DNA of 41,623 nt from Streptomyces scabichelini. Its GTDB lineage: Bacteria > Actinomycetota > Actinomycetes > Streptomycetales > Streptomycetaceae. The notes beneath the pieces are model-generated. The model had not been told where the DNA came from. It was given only the letters and a program-made list of their open reading frames with translations, and ran no database searches. This document shows, piece after piece, positions 14,320-22,196 of this stretch. The translations under genes were made by a program, and so were the position numbers. The DNA lies in the NCBI RefSeq assembly GCF_011045015.1, contig NZ_JAAKZY010000085.1, positions 1-41,623 of the forward strand, in the 5' to 3' direction. Each line of letters opens with the position of its first letter. Within the stretch, counting starts at the first letter, position 1.

Positions 14320-15120
14320 ATGATCGACTCATACGCGAGCGCCGACGATGCTGCAGTCGCGACAGCCGGGGCGCGGGCTGGCGCGGACGTGGTCCGCAGC
14401 ATGTACGGCCAGCGGCTCAACCGCATCGACAAGGGTGCCGGGGACTTTGCCACCGCCGCCGATGTGGAGGCCGAGCAGACGATCCTCGGCGTCATCCGTG
14501 CCGCCCGGCCCGATGACGCGGTGCTCGGCGAGGAAGGCGGGCAGCAGGGCGCCGCCGACGCTGTGCGCCAGTGGCTGGTGGACCCCTTGTGCGGCACGCT
14601 GAACTACGCCGTCGGCAACATGCTGGTGGCCGTCAACGTGGCGCTGCGCGATGGGGCAGCAGCGGTGGCCGACCCGTTCGGCGGCGAGGTCTTTTTCACC
14701 GACGGGGAGACGGCCTGGGTGCGGCACGACGGGGCCGACGACGCACTGCTGACGCCCACGTCGGCCACCCGATTGGTGGACGTCAACCTGGATCCGCCGT
14801 TCCCTAACGCGCCGGGATTCCGGGCCGTGGATCTGCTGGCCCACCCTGAGTTCGTCGAGCGTTTCCGGCCGCGCGTCGTGTCCACGACGCTGGCGCTGGC
14901 CTGGGTGGCTGCCGGCAGGCGCGCCGCTTATGTCACCGATGGCGGCGACCTCTCCGGGAGCTTGCATTTCGCGGCCGGTATCGCTTTGTGCCGGGCTGCC
15001 GGCTGTGTTGTCACCGGGATCGACGGTGTCCCGATCGGCGAGGCGAGTCGTGGGCTTGTGGTCGCCGCCGACGAGGAGACCCACGGGCTGCTGATGTCGA
15101 TGATCCGCAGCCGAAGCTAG
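14320..15120 (+). CDS. Inositol monophosphatase-like protein lacking two metal ligands
   Basis: 266 residues with the IMPase fold. GEEGG (E71/E72) and WLVDPLCGTLNY correspond to the GEE and DPxDGT motifs. The first Asp (D88) is kept, but the second is Cys (C91). In the C-terminal motif, normally WDxAAG, the protein has SLHFAAG, so the third Asp is H216. Known of the family: these aspartates bind two or three Mg2+ ions and activate water. Either catalysis differs or the protein has another role. I have the impression that other actinobacterial members also read DPLCGT, so it may be a real subfamily rather than decay. It is the first gene of the variable segment. Confidence 0.75.
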   Translation: MIDSYASADDAAVATAGARAGADVVRSMYGQRLNRIDKGAGDFATAADVEAEQTILGVIRAARPDDAVLGEEGGQQGAADAVRQWLVDPLCGTLNYAVGNMLVAVNVALRDGAAAVADPFGGEVFFTDGETAWVRHDGADDALLTPTSATRLVDVNLDPPFPNAPGFRAVDLLAHPEFVERFRPRVVSTTLALAWVAAGRRAAYVTDGGDLSGSLHFAAGIALCRAAGCVVTGIDGVPIGEASRGLVVAADEETHGLLMSMIRSRS

Positions 15121-15128
15121 TTGCGAAT

Positions 15129-15386
15129 CCGGGCACGTTCACGGCGGGGCGGGCGGCCCGGAACCCGCAGGTGGAGACCTCGCTGACCGGCAACGCGCTG
15201 CGTGTCGCCGTCACCGACGCGAAGGGCGAGCGTCTGCCGGAGCCCCCTGCGGCGGACGACGGCGACCAGTTCGGGCGCGGGCTGCTCATCGTCCGTACAG
15301 TCGCCGCGCGCTGGGCCGTGGAGAAGCTCACGGTGGGCAAGACAGTGTGGGCGGAGCTGGATATTCCGGGAGCACAGGATGCGTAG
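15129..15386 (+). pseudogene. C-terminal remnant of an RsbW-like ATP-binding protein
   Basis: The frame reads ...LRVAVTDAKGERLPEP, then GDQFGRGLLIVRTVAARW and GKTVWAELDIP before a TAG at 15384. This is the G-box and final strand of the HATPase_c domain found in Streptomyces anti-sigma-factor-like kinases (about 140 residues). The N-terminal half with the N-box (ELVTNA...) is missing; upstream sequence runs straight into the IMPase-like gene, and there is no start codon with a ribosome-binding site. Probably a truncated relic. Confidence 0.65.
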
Positions 15387-15450
15387 GCGGCTCGGCCGTG
15401 TGCGAGGGTGCCGCAGCGGTACCTTGGCGCCACGGCGAAAGGGGATGCAG

Positions 15451-15690
15451 ATGGCAGCCCCAGCCGAGTGGCAGGTCGCGGTGGCAGAGGCCCGTGAAGC
15501 GAGCGGGTTCACGGGCGAGGTCGTCCAACGCACTGTCGACGGCATCGGAGCAGCCCTGCGCCTCGATCACCGGGCCGACTTCTCCACGGAGCTGGGCACC
15601 TTGACCGACTCCGCCCGCTTCGACGCGTTCCTCAACCACTGGTGGCCCCAGGCACTCGCCGACGCGGCCCAGCGCCGAGGCCACGGTACT
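15451..15690 (+). pseudogene. 5' part of a small hypothetical gene, truncated by a junction
   Basis: GAAAGGGG six bases before the ATG gives a good start: MAAPAEWQVAVAEAREASGF, and coding-like sequence continues to ...FDAFLNHWWPQALADAAQRR at about 15685. Beyond that the frame only reads the complement of the aldo/keto reductase gene up to 16059. The N-terminal part resembles short hypothetical Streptomyces proteins ending in a helical DxFLxxWW-type segment. It may be nearly full length with its stop lost at the junction. Confidence 0.5.
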
Positions 15691-15699
15691 TCGCACAGG

Positions 15700-16695
15700 T
15701 CACCCATCGGGGATCGGCACCCGGGCGGGCAGCAGCCCGGCCGACCGCACAGCGGCCCAGAATTCCCTTTGGATGGGGAACGCGAGCATGCGGGCGGTCG
15801 CGTCCACCTCTTCCGGAGTCCGAGCGCCGACCACAACGCTCGTCACCGCGGGGTGCCCGAAGGGGAACTGGACGGCCGCCGCTGTCGGGGGCACAGTGAA
15901 ACTTCGGCAGATCGCGTGCCACGCGGCGACCCGCCGGGCCAGTTCGCCCGGGACCCTGGTGTAGCCGTGCGGCGCGCCGGGGCGGGGGTCGGCGAGCAGT
16001 CCGGACTGGTAGACCCCTGCGACCATGACGGCCACGCCCCGAGACGCGCACAGCGGTAGCACCGCGTCGAGGCCCGACTGGTCGAGAAGGTTGTACCGTC
16101 CCGCGAGCATGACACAGTCGGGACCGGGGTCGTCCACCTCCTTGAGGTAACGGGCCGCCACCGGAGCATGGTTGACGCCGATCGACACCGCGCCGATCAC
16201 GCCCCGGCGGCGCAGTTCGGCCAGCGCTCGATAGGCGTCCGACACGGCCATGGCGAAATCCTCGTCCGGGTCGTGCACATGGAGGACATCGATCCGGTCG
16301 AGCCCGAGACGCTCCAGACTGTCCTCGACCGAGCGCATGACCCCGGCGTAGGAGAAGTCGCGCCGGGGCCCGACACCGGGCGGCGGGTCTGCCCAGATGG
16401 GCTGGGTGTCACGGCCCCCGGGCTCGATCAGGCGGCCCACCTTGGTGCACAGCGTGTACTGCGCACGGGGACGGCTGCCGAGGGCTGCCCCCGCACGGCG
16501 CTCCGACCGGCCATAGCCATAGACGGGTGCCGTGTCGAAGAGCCTGACGCCGACATCCCAGGCACGGTCGATGGTGTGCGCTGCGTCGTCGTCAGAGACA
16601 GGAGTGAACAGTCCTCCGAGAGAGGCAAGTCCCAGACCGAGGCGGGTGATCCGCAGGGCTGTGCGGCCCAACGGCACCGACTCGTCCGCTCGCAT
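15700..16695 (-). CDS. Aldo/keto reductase (L-fucose/D-threo-aldose dehydrogenase-like)
   Basis: 331 residues from the ATG at 16695, chosen for the GGGAGGG upstream; the frame is open to 16740. TIM-barrel AKR with the tetrad D54 and Y59 (FDTAPVYGYGRSE), K85 (LCTKVGR) and H141 (LHVHDPDED). The N-terminal LGLGLASLGGLF and the sugar-dehydrogenase-like HDPD motif resemble L-fucose (D-threo-aldose) 1-dehydrogenases, which oxidise the pyranose to lactone with NAD(P)+. No fucose pathway genes are adjacent. Its 3' end abuts the truncated plus-strand gene, so the junction near 15690 is probably where it was inserted. Confidence 0.85.
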   Translation of the reverse strand: MRADESVPLGRTALRITRLGLGLASLGGLFTPVSDDDAAHTIDRAWDVGVRLFDTAPVYGYGRSERRAGAALGSRPRAQYTLCTKVGRLIEPGGRDTQPIWADPPPGVGPRRDFSYAGVMRSVEDSLERLGLDRIDVLHVHDPDEDFAMAVSDAYRALAELRRRGVIGAVSIGVNHAPVAARYLKEVDDPGPDCVMLAGRYNLLDQSGLDAVLPLCASRGVAVMVAGVYQSGLLADPRPGAPHGYTRVPGELARRVAAWHAICRSFTVPPTAAAVQFPFGHPAVTSVVVGARTPEEVDATARMLAFPIQREFWAAVRSAGLLPARVPIPDG

Positions 16696-16739
16696 CCGCA
16701 GTTCCCTCCCGGCAGAGCTTCCACCATAGTTGTCATGCA

Positions 16740-16768
16740 AATACGACTCCTATCGTGCTCAGTCTCAA
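16740..16768 (-). promoter_or_regulatory. Promoter of the aldo/keto reductase gene
   Basis: On the leftward strand TTGAGA (16768-16763) and CGTATT (16745-16740) are separated by 17 bp. The expected start lies near 16733, giving a leader of about 38 bases that contains the GGGAGGG ribosome-binding site. Confidence 0.5.
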
Positions 16769-17010
16769 CGGAGTCAGCGGGCCGGACGGCCCGCCGCCGC
16801 TACCGGGCGGGCCGGGGTTTCGGGGCTGTAGACCAGAGGCGGTCTCGTCCGCCGCCTTGGCCGTATTCCGGTGTGCGCGGCGGCCGTTCCTTGTGGGTCA
16901 AACGACCGGCACACTCAGCGACCGAGCCGGACTACCGTGCCCGTCGTACGGGGCTGACACCGGCCATGGCGGTCGCGTGAAGCGGCGCGGCCTTGAGGCG
17001 GTGCACCGCT

Positions 17011-17058
17011 GACAAAGTTCCCTGCACGGACGACAAAGTCCGAAGCCCACGACAACCC
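17011..17058 (+). promoter_or_regulatory. GACAA direct repeats upstream of the peptidoglycan-binding protein gene
   Basis: The 421-bp gap 16696-17116 contains no gene besides the two promoters. GACAAAGT occurs at 17011-17018 and 17032-17039, and GACAACCC at 17051-17058. The 21- and 19-bp periods are close to two DNA turns. These could be activator sites; CTGACA at 17009-17014 may also serve as a -35. Confidence 0.4.
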
Positions 17059-17116
17059 TAAGGTCCATCGGAGAGGCCGTCACTGAGACGACATCACCGA
17101 CCGGAGGGATTGCATC

Positions 17117-17623
17117 GTGCAGCGAGTATCAACGACGCTCCGCATGCGGATCGGAGTGTTGGGAGCTTTGGCTCTCCTCTTCGCCGCCGGCCTGACGGCC
17201 AGCCCGATGATGACTGCGCCGGCCCACGCCGCCTACGGTCCGTGCAACACGACGGTGAAGCGCACCGATGGGTTGGGCAGTGGCGGCAACCCGGGCAATC
17301 ACTACAAAATCCCCGCGCGCACCGGTAACGGTCTGAGCTGTTACATGGAATATCAGACGGGCAGCACACTCGCCGTGATGGCGCTACAGAGAGCCATCAC
17401 TGACTGCTATCCCGGTACCTATGCCGCCAATCGGATCAACGCCACCGGAGGGGTGGACGGGAGCTACGGCACCGGCACGGTGGATGCCGTTCGGTGGCTC
17501 CAAGCCAACCGCCTCGGCGTGAGCGCCGACGGCGACTACGGGCCGGCAACCCGTGAACAGATGCAGTGGCCGCTGTTTACCGAGGGCGGTCGCTTTATCG
17601 CCTGCCTCAACCCCCCTTTCTAG
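17117..17623 (+). CDS. Secreted peptidoglycan-binding domain protein
   Basis: 168 residues. The GTG has an ideal GGAGGG eight bases upstream. A signal peptide of about 38 residues ends ...MMTAPAHA before AYGPC. The mature part has four Cys, likely two disulfides, and a PG_binding_1-like segment: LAVMALQRAITDCYPGTYAANR, then GVDGSYGTGTVDAVRWLQANRLGVSADGDYGPATREQM, which is the typical helix-turn repeat. It should bind cell-wall peptidoglycan; no catalytic domain is attached. Located in the variable segment with its own promoter region and terminator. Confidence 0.82.
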   Translation: MQRVSTTLRMRIGVLGALALLFAAGLTASPMMTAPAHAAYGPCNTTVKRTDGLGSGGNPGNHYKIPARTGNGLSCYMEYQTGSTLAVMALQRAITDCYPGTYAANRINATGGVDGSYGTGTVDAVRWLQANRLGVSADGDYGPATREQMQWPLFTEGGRFIACLNPPF

Positions 17624-17637
17624 TCAACACAACGTCT

Positions 17638-17674
17638 GTCGACGCCGACCTCTGTGCCTGAGGGCGGCGTCGAC
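17638..17674 (+). terminator. Terminator after the peptidoglycan-binding protein gene
   Basis: GTCGACGCCG and CGGCGTCGAC, a perfect 10-bp stem with a 17-base loop, 14 bp past the stop codon. Confidence 0.7.
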
Positions 17675-17689
17675 GTCTGCCTTGCAGGC

Positions 17690-17975
17690 CAATACCGTAG
17701 GCACTGGCACACGTAACGGACCTGCCAGTTGGTGTCGGTCTGGAACTGGACGGTGAGCAACGCGGGGCCGCCGATGCGGCGAAGCACCTCGTCACTGTGG
17801 TCGCAATGTTCGGGGGCGAGCCTGATCGTGGCCGGCAACCGGGCGACGCGGTCACGAACAGATCCTTGAGGTACCACTCGCCACGGCGAGCGCGTTCAAA
17901 GGCCGTGGCCGCCTCGTCAGCACGGCCGAGGCGTTCCAGCGCCACCCCTGTGTCGTTCCACAGCCGGGGGAGAGA
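17690..17975 (-). pseudogene. Frameshifted remnant of a TPR-like protein gene
   Basis: On the leftward strand one frame (about 17975-17850) reads LWNDTGVALERLGRADEAATAFERARRGEWYLKDLF, a clear TPR unit. The sequence then continues in another frame as RLPATIRLAPEHCDHSDEVL and RRIGGPALLTVQFQTDTNW to about 17690. The shift falls near 17845. No start codon remains, because a hairpin at 17981-18007 directly precedes it. It is the 3' end of a larger tetratricopeptide gene. Confidence 0.6.
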
Positions 17976-17980
17976 TTCCC

Positions 17981-18007
17981 GAGACCGTAATCAGAGCTTA
18001 CGGTCTC
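17981..18007. terminator. Hairpin at the right edge of the variable segment
   Basis: GAGACCGTAA and TTACGGTCTC with a seven-base loop, a perfect 10-bp stem, followed by GCGTTTTCG. With the next hairpin it forms a double terminator-like boundary. Confidence 0.6.
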
Positions 18008-18020
18008 AGCGTTTTCGCAG

Positions 18021-18063
18021 GCAGAGAGGGCGCCGCAATTCAAGCTTGCGGCGCCCTCTCTGC
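18021..18063 (-). terminator. Terminator of the bkdFGH operon
   Basis: GCAGAGAGGGCGCCGCAA paired with its exact complement, an 18-bp perfect stem with the loop TTCAAGC, 25 bp past the bkdH stop. It can work in both directions. Confidence 0.85.
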
Positions 18064-18087
18064 GTTGAACCTTCCGGCCGACGGCCC

Positions 18088-19587
18088 TCAGGCCCAGGTA
18101 ATCAACCTCTTCGGCTGTTCCAGGATCGCCGCCACATCCGCCAGCACCTTGGAGCCCAGCTCGCCGTCCACCAGCCGGTGGTCGAAGCTCAGTGCCAGCG
18201 TCGTGACCTGGCGGGGCTTGACCTTGCCCTTGTGGACCCACGGTTGGAGCTTGATCGCGCCGACGGCGAGGATCGCGGACTCGCCGGGGTTGAGGATCGG
18301 CGTGCCCGTGTCGATGCCGAAGACGCCTACGTTCGTGATCGTGATCGTGCCGCCCTGCATGGCCGCCGGAGACGTCTTGCCCTCGCGGGCCGTCGACACC
18401 AACTCGCCGAGTGCCTGGGCCAGCTCGGGGAGGGTCTTGGTGTGGGCGTCCTTGATGTTCGGGACGATCAGGCCGCGGGGGGTGGCCGCCGCGATGCCCA
18501 GGTTCACGTAGTGCTTGAGGACGATCTCCTGGGCGGCCTCGTCCCAGGACGCGTTCACCTCCGGGTTCCGCTTGATCGCCACCAGTAGCGCCTTGGCGAT
18601 GAGCAGGAGGGGATTCACGCGCAGGCCCGCGAGGTCCTTGTCCTGCTTGAGCTCCTCGACGAGCTTCATCGTGCGGGTCACGTCGACCGTCACGAACTCG
18701 GTGACATGCGGCGCCGTGAAGGCCGAGTCCACCATCGCGGCCGCCGTGGCCTTGCGGACGCCCTTGATGGGGATACGGGTCTCGCGGGCGCCGTCGTACG
18801 ACACCGCCGCCGGTGCCGAAGGAGCGGCAACGGGCGTCTCCACCGGCTCGGGCGCCGGGGGCGCCGCCGCCGCGTGCACGTCCTCGCGCGTGATGATCCC
18901 GTCCGGCCCGGACGGGGTGACCGTCGCCAGGTCCACGCCCAGGTCCTTGGCCAGCTTGCGCACCGGCGGCTTCGCCAGCGGACGGCCGGCCGGAGCCGGA
19001 CCGGTCACCGCGGCCGGGTCGGCCACCGCAGCCGGACCGGCCACCGGAGTGGTGTGCCCGTTCAGCTCGCTCTGGACCGCGGCCGCCGCCTCGGGCTGCT
19101 GGGCCTGCTGCGCCTGCTGGGTCGGAACCCCCTTACGGGGACGCCGCTTCGTCGACGCCTCGGCGACGCCGTATCCGACGAGGACCGGCTTGCGGCCCTC
19201 GGGCTTGGGCTCCTCCTCGCGCGAGGAGGGAGCCGGGGCCGGGGCCTGGGCCTGGGCCTGGGCAGGCGTACCGGGCTCCGCGACCGGAGCGGCCCCACCG
19301 GCCTGAGCAGCCCCGCCTGTCCCCGCCTCGTCGACCGTGATGATCGGCGTCCCCACGTCGACGGTCGTCCCCTCGGGGAACCGGAGCTCGCGTACCACCC
19401 CGTTGTACGGAATCGGCAGCTCGACGGCGGCCTTGGCCGTCTCGACCTCGCAGACCACCTGGCCGTCGGTGACGGAGTCACCGGCCTTGACGTACCACTT
19501 GAGGATCTCCGCCTCGGTGAGGCCCTCGCCCACGTCGGGCATCTTGAACTCGCGGACGCCGGAGGCAGTCTCAGTCATCGTCGTCAC
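18088..19587 (-). CDS. bkdH: Branched-chain 2-oxoacid dehydrogenase E2 (dihydrolipoamide acyltransferase)
   Basis: 499 residues from a GTG at 19587 (AGGAG six bases upstream); an ATG nine bases later is the alternative. Lipoyl domain at 11-85 with the lipoylated K52 in EVETAKAAVEL; Ala/Pro/Gln-rich linker; E1/E3-binding domain VRKLAKDLGVDLATVTPSGPDGIITREDV; catalytic domain from about 270 with SFDHRLVDG (H470, D474) at the C-terminus. It transfers the acyl group from E1 to CoA, giving isobutyryl-, isovaleryl- or 2-methylbutyryl-CoA for valine/leucine/isoleucine breakdown and branched fatty-acid or polyketide starters. Last gene of a three-gene operon; no E3 is present here. Naming follows my recollection of the S. 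avermitilis bkdFGH/bkdABC pair. Confidence 0.9.
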   Translation of the reverse strand: MTTMTETASGVREFKMPDVGEGLTEAEILKWYVKAGDSVTDGQVVCEVETAKAAVELPIPYNGVVRELRFPEGTTVDVGTPIITVDEAGTGGAAQAGGAAPVAEPGTPAQAQAQAPAPAPSSREEEPKPEGRKPVLVGYGVAEASTKRRPRKGVPTQQAQQAQQPEAAAAVQSELNGHTTPVAGPAAVADPAAVTGPAPAGRPLAKPPVRKLAKDLGVDLATVTPSGPDGIITREDVHAAAAPPAPEPVETPVAAPSAPAAVSYDGARETRIPIKGVRKATAAAMVDSAFTAPHVTEFVTVDVTRTMKLVEELKQDKDLAGLRVNPLLLIAKALLVAIKRNPEVNASWDEAAQEIVLKHYVNLGIAAATPRGLIVPNIKDAHTKTLPELAQALGELVSTAREGKTSPAAMQGGTITITNVGVFGIDTGTPILNPGESAILAVGAIKLQPWVHKGKVKPRQVTTLALSFDHRLVDGELGSKVLADVAAILEQPKRLITWA

Positions 19588-19597
19588 GACCCTCTCC

Positions 19598-20578
19598 TCA
19601 GTACGCCAGCGAGCGGTCGACGGCATCGAGTACCCGGTCAAGACCCGGCAGGTACTCGTCCTCCAGGCGCGCCGGCGGATACGGGGCGTGGTAGCCGCCG
19701 ACCCTCAGGACGGGCGCCTCCAGGTGGTAGAAGCACCGCTCCGTGATGCGGGCGGCGATCTCTGCGCCGGAGCCGAAGAACACCGGGGCCTCGTGGACCA
19801 CGACCAGGCGGCCGGTCTTCTCGACCGAGGCCTGGACGGTGTCGAAGTCGAGGGGCGAGACCGAGCGCAGGTCCAGGACCTCGAGGGACTTGCCCTCCTC
19901 CTGGGCGGCAGCCGCGACCTCCTGGCAGACCTTCACCATCGGCCCGTACGCGGCGAGCGTCAGATCGCTGCCGTCTCGCACCACACGGGCCTTGTGCAGC
20001 GGCCCGGGGATCGCCTCGGCGTCGACCTCGGCCTTGTCCCAGTACCGCCGCTTGGGCTCGAAGAAGATCACCGGGTCGTCGCTGTGGATGGCCTGCTGCA
20101 TCATCCAGTAGGCGTCGTTCGCGTTCGACGGCGAGACCACCTTCAGGCCCGCGACATGCGCGAACAGCGCCTCCGGGGACTCGGAGTGGTGCTCGACGGC
20201 GCCGATTCCGCCGCCGTACGGGATGCGGATGACGACCGGCAGCTTGATCTTGCCGAGCGCCCGCGCGTGCATCTTCGCGAGCTGCGTGACGATCTGGTCG
20301 TACGCGGGGAAGACGAAGCCGTCGAACTGGATCTCCACCACCGGGCGGTAGCCGCGCAGTGCCAGGCCGATCGCCGTGCCGACGATGCCCGACTCGGCGA
20401 GCGGGGTGTCGATGACCCGGTCCTCGCCGAAGTCCTTCTGCAGCCCGTCGGTGACGCGGAAGACACCGCCGAGCTTGCCGACGTCCTCGCCCATGATCAG
20501 GACCTTGGGGTCGGCGTCGAGTGCCGTGCGCAGCGACTCGTTGATCGCCTTGGCCAGCGCCATCTTTTCTGCTGCCAT
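19598..20578 (-). CDS. bkdG: Branched-chain 2-oxoacid dehydrogenase E1 beta
   Basis: 326 residues, full length for E1 beta. Characteristic segments: VLIMGEDVGKLGGVFRVTDGL with the TPP-activating Glu in the GEDVG loop, DTPLAESGIVGTAIG, and RIPYGGGIGAVEHHSESPEALFAH. Pairs with E1 alpha to decarboxylate branched 2-oxoacids. The ATG is two bases after the E1 alpha stop, with GGGGAGGG inside the 3' end of that gene, and the E2 gene starts ten bases after this one; expression is clearly coupled. Confidence 0.93.
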   Translation of the reverse strand: MAAEKMALAKAINESLRTALDADPKVLIMGEDVGKLGGVFRVTDGLQKDFGEDRVIDTPLAESGIVGTAIGLALRGYRPVVEIQFDGFVFPAYDQIVTQLAKMHARALGKIKLPVVIRIPYGGGIGAVEHHSESPEALFAHVAGLKVVSPSNANDAYWMMQQAIHSDDPVIFFEPKRRYWDKAEVDAEAIPGPLHKARVVRDGSDLTLAAYGPMVKVCQEVAAAAQEEGKSLEVLDLRSVSPLDFDTVQASVEKTGRLVVVHEAPVFFGSGAEIAARITERCFYHLEAPVLRVGGYHAPYPPARLEDEYLPGLDRVLDAVDRSLAY

Positions 20579-20580
20579 CG

Positions 20581-21747
20581 CTACTCGCCCTCCCCTTCCT
20601 CAGCGAACGACGCCTGGTAGGCGGCGAACTGGGCCCGCTCCTCGTCGACGAGCGCGTGCCCGTCCGCGTACACGTTGTCGAAGATGGCGAAGTGGTCCGG
20701 GTCCGGCATGGCACGCACCACTTCGCGCACTCGCTTTCCCAACGCCTCGCTCTCGGCTTCGAGTTCCGCGAAAAATCCCTCATCCGTGTCAGTTTCGGAC
20801 GTCAGATAGCTGCGCAGGCGCTGGATCGGGTCCTTCGCCTCCCAGGAAATCCGCTCGTCGTCGTGCCGGTAGCGGCTCGGGTCGTCGGAGGTGGTGTGCG
20901 CGCCCATGCGGTACGTGTACGCCTCGACGAGGGTGGGTCCCTCGCCCCGGCGGGCCCGCTCCAGGGCCCACTTGGTGACGGCCAGGCACGCCAGTACGTC
21001 GTTGCCGTCGACGCGGACGCCCGGGAAGCCGTAGCCCTGTGCCCGCTGGTAGAGCGGGACGCGGGTCTGCTTCTCGGTGGGCTCGGAGATGGCCCACTGG
21101 TTGTTCTGGCAGAAGAACACGACGGGTGCGTTGTAGACCGCGGAGAAGGTGAACGATTCGGCAACGTCGCCCTGGCTGGAGGCGCCGTCCCCGAAGTACG
21201 CGATCACGGCCGAGTCGGCGCCGTCCTTGGCCACGCCCATCGCGTAGCCGGTGGCGTGCAGGGTCTGCGAGCCGATGACGATCGTGTAGAGGTGGAAATT
21301 GTTGCTGTTGGGGTCCCAGCCGCCGTTGTTCACGCCGCGGAACATGCCGAGCAGGTTCGTCGGGTCGACCCCGCGGCACCAGGCGACGCCGTGCTCGCGG
21401 TAGGTCGGGAAGACGTAGTCGTCCTCGCGGGTGGCCCGCCCGGAGCCGATCTGGGCGGCTTCCTGGCCGAGCAGCGAGGCCCACAGGCCCAGCTCGCCCT
21501 GGCGCTGCAGCGAGGTGGCTTCGGCGTCGAAGCGGCGGGTGAGCACCATGTCGCGGTACAGACCGCGCAGCTCTTCGGGGGTGATGTCGGCGACGTACGG
21601 GTCGTACTCGGCGTGCTTGACGCGTTTGCCCTCCGGCGTCAGCAGTTGCACGAGTTCGGTGGTCTGGCCCGGTGACTTCTTGGCGCTGGTGCGCTTCGTA
21701 CCGGCGCTGCGTCGCGGCTTGCGCGCGGCAGTGCTCTCCACGGTCAC
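20581..21747 (-). CDS. bkdF: Branched-chain 2-oxoacid dehydrogenase E1 alpha
   Basis: 388 residues, GTG start with GGAGGAG upstream. The first 30 residues are a basic Lys/Arg/Ser/Thr-rich extension absent from the paralogue at 35321-36472. The TPP motif runs from GDGASSQGD (G186-D-G) to NN (215-216), and the loop YRMGAHTTSDDPSRYR resembles the regulatory phosphorylation loop of eukaryotic E1 alpha. First gene of the operon; upstream are two palindromes and an AT-rich stretch. It is only moderately similar to the second E1 alpha, so the two complexes are old paralogues, perhaps of different substrate range. Confidence 0.92.
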   Translation of the reverse strand: MTVESTAARKPRRSAGTKRTSAKKSPGQTTELVQLLTPEGKRVKHAEYDPYVADITPEELRGLYRDMVLTRRFDAEATSLQRQGELGLWASLLGQEAAQIGSGRATREDDYVFPTYREHGVAWCRGVDPTNLLGMFRGVNNGGWDPNSNNFHLYTIVIGSQTLHATGYAMGVAKDGADSAVIAYFGDGASSQGDVAESFTFSAVYNAPVVFFCQNNQWAISEPTEKQTRVPLYQRAQGYGFPGVRVDGNDVLACLAVTKWALERARRGEGPTLVEAYTYRMGAHTTSDDPSRYRHDDERISWEAKDPIQRLRSYLTSETDTDEGFFAELEAESEALGKRVREVVRAMPDPDHFAIFDNVYADGHALVDEERAQFAAYQASFAEEGEGE

Positions 21748-21902
21748 GTGTGCTCCTCCGTCGGTCCGGCCCCCCGGGGTTGCCGGGTGACCAGTGCGGC
21801 TCGCCTGTTCCAGTACCCGTGCACGGGGTTGGTGCCCTCGGCCGGGAACAGGCGTGACAGGTGCCCCGGCGAGCGCCCTGCAACTAGCACGTTACCCAGT
21901 GC

Positions 21903-21955
21903 CCCACATCTGTGGGAAACCCCTCCTGACCTGCGATTTTGCTTGGATATCCAAG
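21903..21955. promoter_or_regulatory. Palindromes upstream of bkdF
   Basis: The 449-bp gap 21748-22196 has no gene. CCCACA-TC-TGTGGG lies at 21903-21916 and a perfect 14-bp palindrome CTTGGATATCCAAG at 21942-21955, inside an AT-rich tract (about 21935-21985). Location, 155-210 bp before bkdF, and base content fit an Lrp/AsnC-type or other repressor site; the Lrp gene at 36646 is a candidate. A direct target is not shown. Confidence 0.45.
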
Positions 21956-22183
21956 TAGTTTTTAGTCGGATTTCCTAACAGATCGCTCAGGTCGGGAACA
22001 GCCGCTGGTCACAGCCTTGCAGGGGGCCGGAACACGGGCACGTTATCCCGGTCACCCCGGGGACGGGAAGAGCTCGCCGTGTGTGGAAGAGGTGATCGCA
22101 CGTGGGGCCGATCGGGTGTGCAACCAAGAACCACATGGGCACCCTCTGTGACAAACGCAAGGTCAAAGGCGTCTCCAGTGCCC

Positions 22184-22189
22184 TAACAT
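22184..22189 (+). promoter_or_regulatory. Candidate leaderless -10 element (TAACAT)
   Basis: TAACAT ends seven bases before the GTG at 22197; no ribosome-binding site intervenes. GTCAAA at 22162-22167 could be the -35 with a 16-bp spacer. Confidence 0.45.
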
Positions 22190-22196
22190 CTGGCGC

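Noticed and set aside
15691..16059. Long protein continuing from the truncated gene at 15451
   Set aside because: Beyond about 15690 the frame reads the complement of the aldo/keto reductase; no coding signal of its own.
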